From: Lucinisca nassula
Lineage: Eukaryota > Mollusca > Bivalvia > Lucinida > Lucinidae
NCBI GenBank assembly: GCA_963580285.1
Contig: OY757025.1
Span: forward strand, 117,617,900-117,681,899
Direction of reading: 5' to 3'
Length of the DNA stretch: 64,000 nucleotides
Shown in pieces: positions 37,601 through 43,600 of this stretch (its first letter is position 1; every line of letters starts with the position of its first letter). The notes under the pieces are model-generated. The model was not told the DNA's origin. It saw only the letters and a list, made by a program, of their open reading frames with translations, and did no database searches. The position numbers and the translations under genes were made by a program.

Positions 37601-40600
37601 CCAGAAGGTCCAGGTCTTTGATATTTGGTATGTAGCTTCATCTAGTGAACCTCTACCAAGATTGTTCAAATCATTGCACTGGGGTGAAAAATGGCCCACT
37701 GGATTTACATGGACTTATATAGGGAAAACCTTTAAAAATCTATATAAATGCTTTTTATTCACAAAAAAGCCCCCGCCCCGGGGCTCACCTGTTCTGCATA
37801 GGCTTATATAGGGAAAACCTTAAAAAATCTTCTTGTCTGAATCAGAAAGGCCCAGGTCCTTGATATTTAATATGAAGCTTCATCTAGTGGACCTCTATGG
37901 AGATTGTTCAAATTATAACCTTGGGGGCCCAAAAATGGCCCCACCACAGGGCCCAGATGTTTCATATAGGCTTATATAGGGAAAACCTTACAAATCTTCT
38001 TGTCTGAAACCAGAAGGCCCAGGTCTTTGATATTTGGTTTAAAACTTCATCTAGTGGACCCCTACCGAGATTGTTCAAATTATAACCTTGAGGCCAAAAA
38101 TGGCCCACATCTTTTACATAGACATATATAGGGAAAACCTTTAAAAATCTTCTTGTCTGAAACCAGAAGGCCCAGGACTTTGATATTTAGTATAAAGCTT
38201 CATCTAGTGTACTCCTGCCAAGATTGTTCAGGTTATAGTCTTGGGGCCAAGAATGGCCCCATCCTGGGACCCACATGTTTTGCATAGACTAATGTAGGGG
38301 AAACCTTCAAAAATCTTCTTGTCTGAAACTTGAAGGCCCAGATCTTATATATTGATATGAAGCTTCATCTAGTTGACCTCTACCTAGATTGTCCATATTA
38401 TAGCCATGGGGCCAAAAATGGCCCCGCACCGGGGTCCACTGGCTTTCACATAGGCTTATATGGGGAAAACCTTTAAAAATCTGAGGCACAGATCTTTGAT
38501 ATTTGGTATGAAGCTTCATCTAATGGACCTCTAACAAGATTGTTCAAATTAAAGGCCTAGGGCCAAAAATTGCCCCACCCCGGGCCCCGCACGTTTTACA
38601 TAGGCTTGTTTAGGGAAAACCTTTAAAAATCTTCTGTCTGAACCTGAAGGCCGAAGGTAGAGCATATTCTAGTTCAGTAATAAAAGGGTTTGATTTTCTT
38701 TTTCAGCTACAGAAGTTTATTAGACCATTGGAGGCTCTGGCATCAAAGGTATGGACTAGCATCCTACATGCATAGCTGAATATTGTTTAAGCCATAGGAT
38801 GTCATGAAAGACTGCATCTTAGAATGCCGTTTGTTTATCATCGTCTGCTGCATATTCTTGCAAACTTTTCAAACATATTTTTGCACACAGACGAACAGTG
38901 TGGACACTGATCAGACTGCTCCTGGAGAAGCAGTCTCATCTGGGTCAATACATGTTGTAAAAATGACTTTTAAAGTTACCAGCAGACGACAATTGGGCCC
39001 CGTCAAGGGATTTTTGGTACTTATCGCCTATGCAAGCAGCGAAGGTTCAGGCAAGCCTGCGCATCAGCGCAGTCTCGCCAGAACCTTCCCTGCTCGCTCA
39101 CACAAGCAGTGAATCAAGAGGAACCCTCAGACAGAAAGCCATATCCCTGGCCCCTCTGAATGGCTGGGCATGGGCAGTTAAAATTTGTCATGACGGAATG
39201 CTCGAAGACACAAATTCTCTTGGCTGGGCTCAATTGTTGTTAATCTAACCATAGCTTATCCCTTATCCTGCTAAATAATCAATTACCACACCTATTTCTC
39301 ACTTTCCAACAATCAAATTACTTGGTATAGTGTATTCATTTACGTTACAAACTGCATGACAAACAGTGTAGATCCTGATCTGGATCCACACTGTTTGCAT
39401 ACGTGGGGTTGTCATGTTCAGCAGGATAAGGGTTATAAGCCTCTGTGGTGTTGTGGTTAAGCTTCTTGCCTCATAAACCAGGCACCCTGGATTCAAATGT
39501 GGGATTTTTCCCGACTTTCTTTCTTCCATTTCACCTCAACCCCTGAAGGGGACACAGACGGTGTACATTATATACACTCCAGGTTTGCAGGATGAAAGCC
39601 TACACAGTAATCATGTAATTATGGTAGGGGTCTTTAACCTGCACAGGGATGACTCTCCATGCACAGGGCGCCTCCAGTTAACCTCCGGATCCAAAGGATG
39701 GTGCACTTGATGACATTCATCCAGTCATTAAAGTAAGGTTCGGAGTCATTAAGCTAAGGTTCCATCACTTAATACAGTTTACCCTCTTTATACTGACATT
39801 CAATATAACAACATAACTCGTTATGATGACAATGTCAGTGGAACGAAACTTTAGTTCAGGATGACAAAAATTGCTCAAGATGAGAGAAGATAATGGAGAT
39901 ATTCAAGAATATTGTACAGTCGAACTCCAACGGCTCCAACACCTTTGGGACCCAGAAAATCTGTTCGAAACAGGGGGAGTTCGACCCACTGAGGGTTACT
40001 GCCAGGAGGCATAACGGGGTTAATTTTGGGACATCATTTTAATGTTCTATAATAAAAATTGTATGATGTGTGTACTCATTAGAATCGCCTCATTGAGGGG
40101 ATTCTAATGAGTACACACAGCATACATTGGCAAGATAAAAGTCGAAAATCTCCTCAATTATCCCGCACTATTTCTAATAAAGAGGAATTCCCTAGGGACT
40201 CAAGAACGGGTTCGAGTCAGCCATGGTAAACGAGCCATCGGTGTTCGAGCCATCGAAGTTCTACTGTATTTATTACTCCAAGAAACATATGTTGTCGATA
40301 TTTGTTAGAATCGCCTCAATGAGGCGATTCTTACAAATGTCCACAACATCTTTTCCTTGGAGTAATTAAGAGGAAAATGCACTTTATTACCAATTTGTCC
40401 AAAACACATTACAAAACCACGCCTTTGCAAATATATTGTAAACTTTACTGCCGAAAAAAAGAAAATTTTAAGATGAAAAATTTTGATATTTTTCTTGTTT
40501 CTCGAGGCAGTTCAAAGGAGTACCCACCATCCATATTTTAGAGCAGAAATAAGAAAAATAAGGTTTACCCCTATAAAGTAGAAGTGGAGGCAATGATTTT

Positions 40601-43600
40601 ACTATATAAAGTGGGGTTCAACGGGGTCAGAATTATATAGGCCTGTTATCGTGATCTTAAATGGTCCTATACTACTGTTTAAAACCACAAAAAACAGCCA
40701 GAAAACAATAAAAAAGATAAAAGAAAAAACAGGGATGGTAACTGTTCACAAGAAGTTAATTACACTGCTCATGTGTCAAAGATCAGTTTTGTATTAGTAT
40801 GTTAACTGTTGTGTACAGTACAATTCCAGTCCAGTATTAAGACCATGTTTGGTATGCTTCAAAAATGGTCTTTAAGACCACTTTTGAACAGTCCCAAAGG
40901 TGGCCTCTTTGGAGAGGACACTAGGTGTATAGTACACAAATATGTTCTATAAAAGGGTTATCCTTTGGAAGCAAGCAATACACCACAGAACTGGAAAATA
41001 TGAAGTGTACATGTTTTCTGGGCCAGACTAGCTAGTTTCGGCCAGTTAGGCCTCATCAGTGACCCTCAAATATTTTCAAAATTCCACAATGGAATCAATG
41101 ATCCCAAAGGACAAGAAAATATAAACTACGCTATGGTGTAGGGCAGGGAGACTTTTTACGGCCGCCACACATTCCCAGACACCAGCTGTAGTGACGTTAA
41201 ATATACCACATTGGAGTGACGTTAAAATAAGACAGAATACCTAAAGTGTTGTAAATATGCTTTTAAAGACAGAATTAGTATCAAAATTTGGATTGTCTTA
41301 ATAGCCGAATTTCACTGTATATGGCGTAGGAATATTTGCTATTAACCCTTAAGATGTCGAGAAAAACATCTGAAATTGTTGTCTGCTTATGTCATCTGCT
41401 ATTTTTTTGGCAAACTTTTTAAAAATATTTTTGTGTACAGGCAAACAGTGTGTAGAGGAGCAGTCTGATTTGGGTCCACACTATTTGCAAAAAATGACTT
41501 TTAATGTAACCAGCAGATGACAAAGCAGACGACAATTGTTGTGTTTGGCATTTAATGGGTTAAATTACAGTTGTATCCCCAGCCCCAGTTTATTTCATTA
41601 TTGTTTCTCAGAAAGTCAGAACTTGTTTATTTATGATGCGTATACTATTATATGCATATATTATCAGTTACCCCCTGTATATATTGCATTGTAACGCATT
41701 AACCTGATAAAGATAATGCTATCTCAGGACAAGTGAGCTTTATCACGTCAACGTGACATTGCACTTTTTTTAATGAACCGGACTACTGGTAAATGACAAA
41801 AAATGTTATTGTAACTGGGAAAAATGGCAGTATTCCTTGAAAAAAATACCATAGGAAAAACATGGTCAGCTGATACTAAATATATCGACCACCAGAATAC
41901 TTGGCCACACTGACGGTAAATTGCAAACTTAAGAGTGTACAAGGGGATAAACTGATAAATAGAATACCAGATTCGTGTCTTTTGATATCAAGTTTATCAG
42001 GCTCGGCTTCGAGAATGCATGTAGAATCGCTCGGCAAGCCTCGTGATTCTACAAGCATTCTCGAAGCCTTGCCTGATAAACTTGATATCAAAAGACACAC
42101 ACCTGGTATTCTCTATTTATTATTTCAGAGCCAAGTTCGACATCATTCGTCACTCAGTAGACAGTGGTCGGCTGGTTCCCGGCCAGGCATTTGTCAGCTG
42201 TAATTTCTGTGGAAAGTCAATAGCGTGCAATATGACCTTAGCCTCAAGGTCAAGGCCAAACATGAATTCCATGCTTCCATCAACACATAAACCAAAGGTA
42301 AGACTACTGTATCTAATCATAATACGGGAGCTAGAGCAAATAATGTTAAAATGGCTAAGACCACAGCCCTATTTGAGTTTGAAAATTTGCCATTTTTTTT
42401 GGCATTGTTTTGACACATCAGAGCACAGTTGTTCAAAACTAGCAATGATGTTAGTTAATGTACCGTTAGAAATTGGTTCATTGAGAAGTGGCTGTACTTC
42501 TCGCAAACAATTAACCTTCAGTGTGCTGTAGGCACATTTATTTGCTCAAGGGGGTAGTCCAACTTGAGCAACTTATGCTCATAAGAAAGCATGTACACTC
42601 CATCGGATAAGGTCGTTCTTCACAGGAGGGATGGGTCTTTCTTATAAGGGCAGAGGTTTTACCTACATTACCGGCTGTTTGATTTTACACCCGGAAATGA
42701 CGTTAAAATTGACAATCTTTCTGATACCAGTTTTCAACAGGTTCCCCTTACCTGTTTTATGACAATTTTGTGCATACTAGACTAAATCCATCTAAACAGC
42801 TACTGGTGATAAATATGTAGCCATAATAAAGGTAGCTACACAAGCTATGTTTTTATCCTACAAACCACACACTGAGGGCTATTGTCTTGTAGTTCTTTTT
42901 TTTGTCTTACACAGTTTCTGGTCAAATCACGTGACCGCCATATTTGGTAGTCACCTGACCCATAATACTTTTGCTAGAAATGGCTGATGCATTGCCTACA
43001 ATATGTCAAAGTATGAGCTAAGTTGGTTCAGGTTTAAGGAAATTATGGCTGCCGAAATAAGGGTACCCCCTCTAAAGAACGAGTATTAAATAAATCTCAG
43101 CATAGGGTTAAGGTCCTCACCAAAACTAGTAATGATATTAGTTAACCGTTGTCCTGCTGAATATTTATATATGCCACACCCACTACCGATTATCAACCAA
43201 TCAGAATACTTGATGCAAATTATTGCAACAAATTCACAATCTGAATGGCAAACAATGTAGATCCTGATCAGATGGCTTCGTCAGAAGCCATCTGATCTTG
43301 ATCTACATTGTTTCAAAGATAAGGCATATCCGGGATTAGCAGGACAAGGGTTAATGTACTGTTAAAAATAGGATCATTTAAAAGTGGCTGTACCTCTTGC
43401 AAACAAATAAGGTCTTGATCAGATGCCACATTTTGCTGTCTAAAACGGGTTAAAACTATATGAAATGTTAGCACCTACAGCACTAGTGGGTCGATTGTCC
43501 ATGAGTGTAGGCTGGGAAATGGTTCTAAACAGTGACTGTTTTTTGTTTTATGCTTAAAATCCTGTATCTAAAGCAGTGTAGACTCTGATGAGATGCAGTA

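Larger units (their letters stand above)
40816..41322. mobile_element. TA-flanked inverted-repeat element split by a hammerhead repeat
   Basis: Starts tacagtacaattccagtcc and ends gccgaatttcactgta. It shares the ccacttttgaacagtccc palindrome with 1059-1503. The hammerhead unit at 40932-41197 interrupts it. Confidence 0.7.

Noticed and set aside
41901..42531. Long plus-strand frames overlapping MIOS exon h
   Set aside because: They run through the foldback element and into introns; only 42129-42297 matches MIOS, in the frame fixed by the neighbouring exons.
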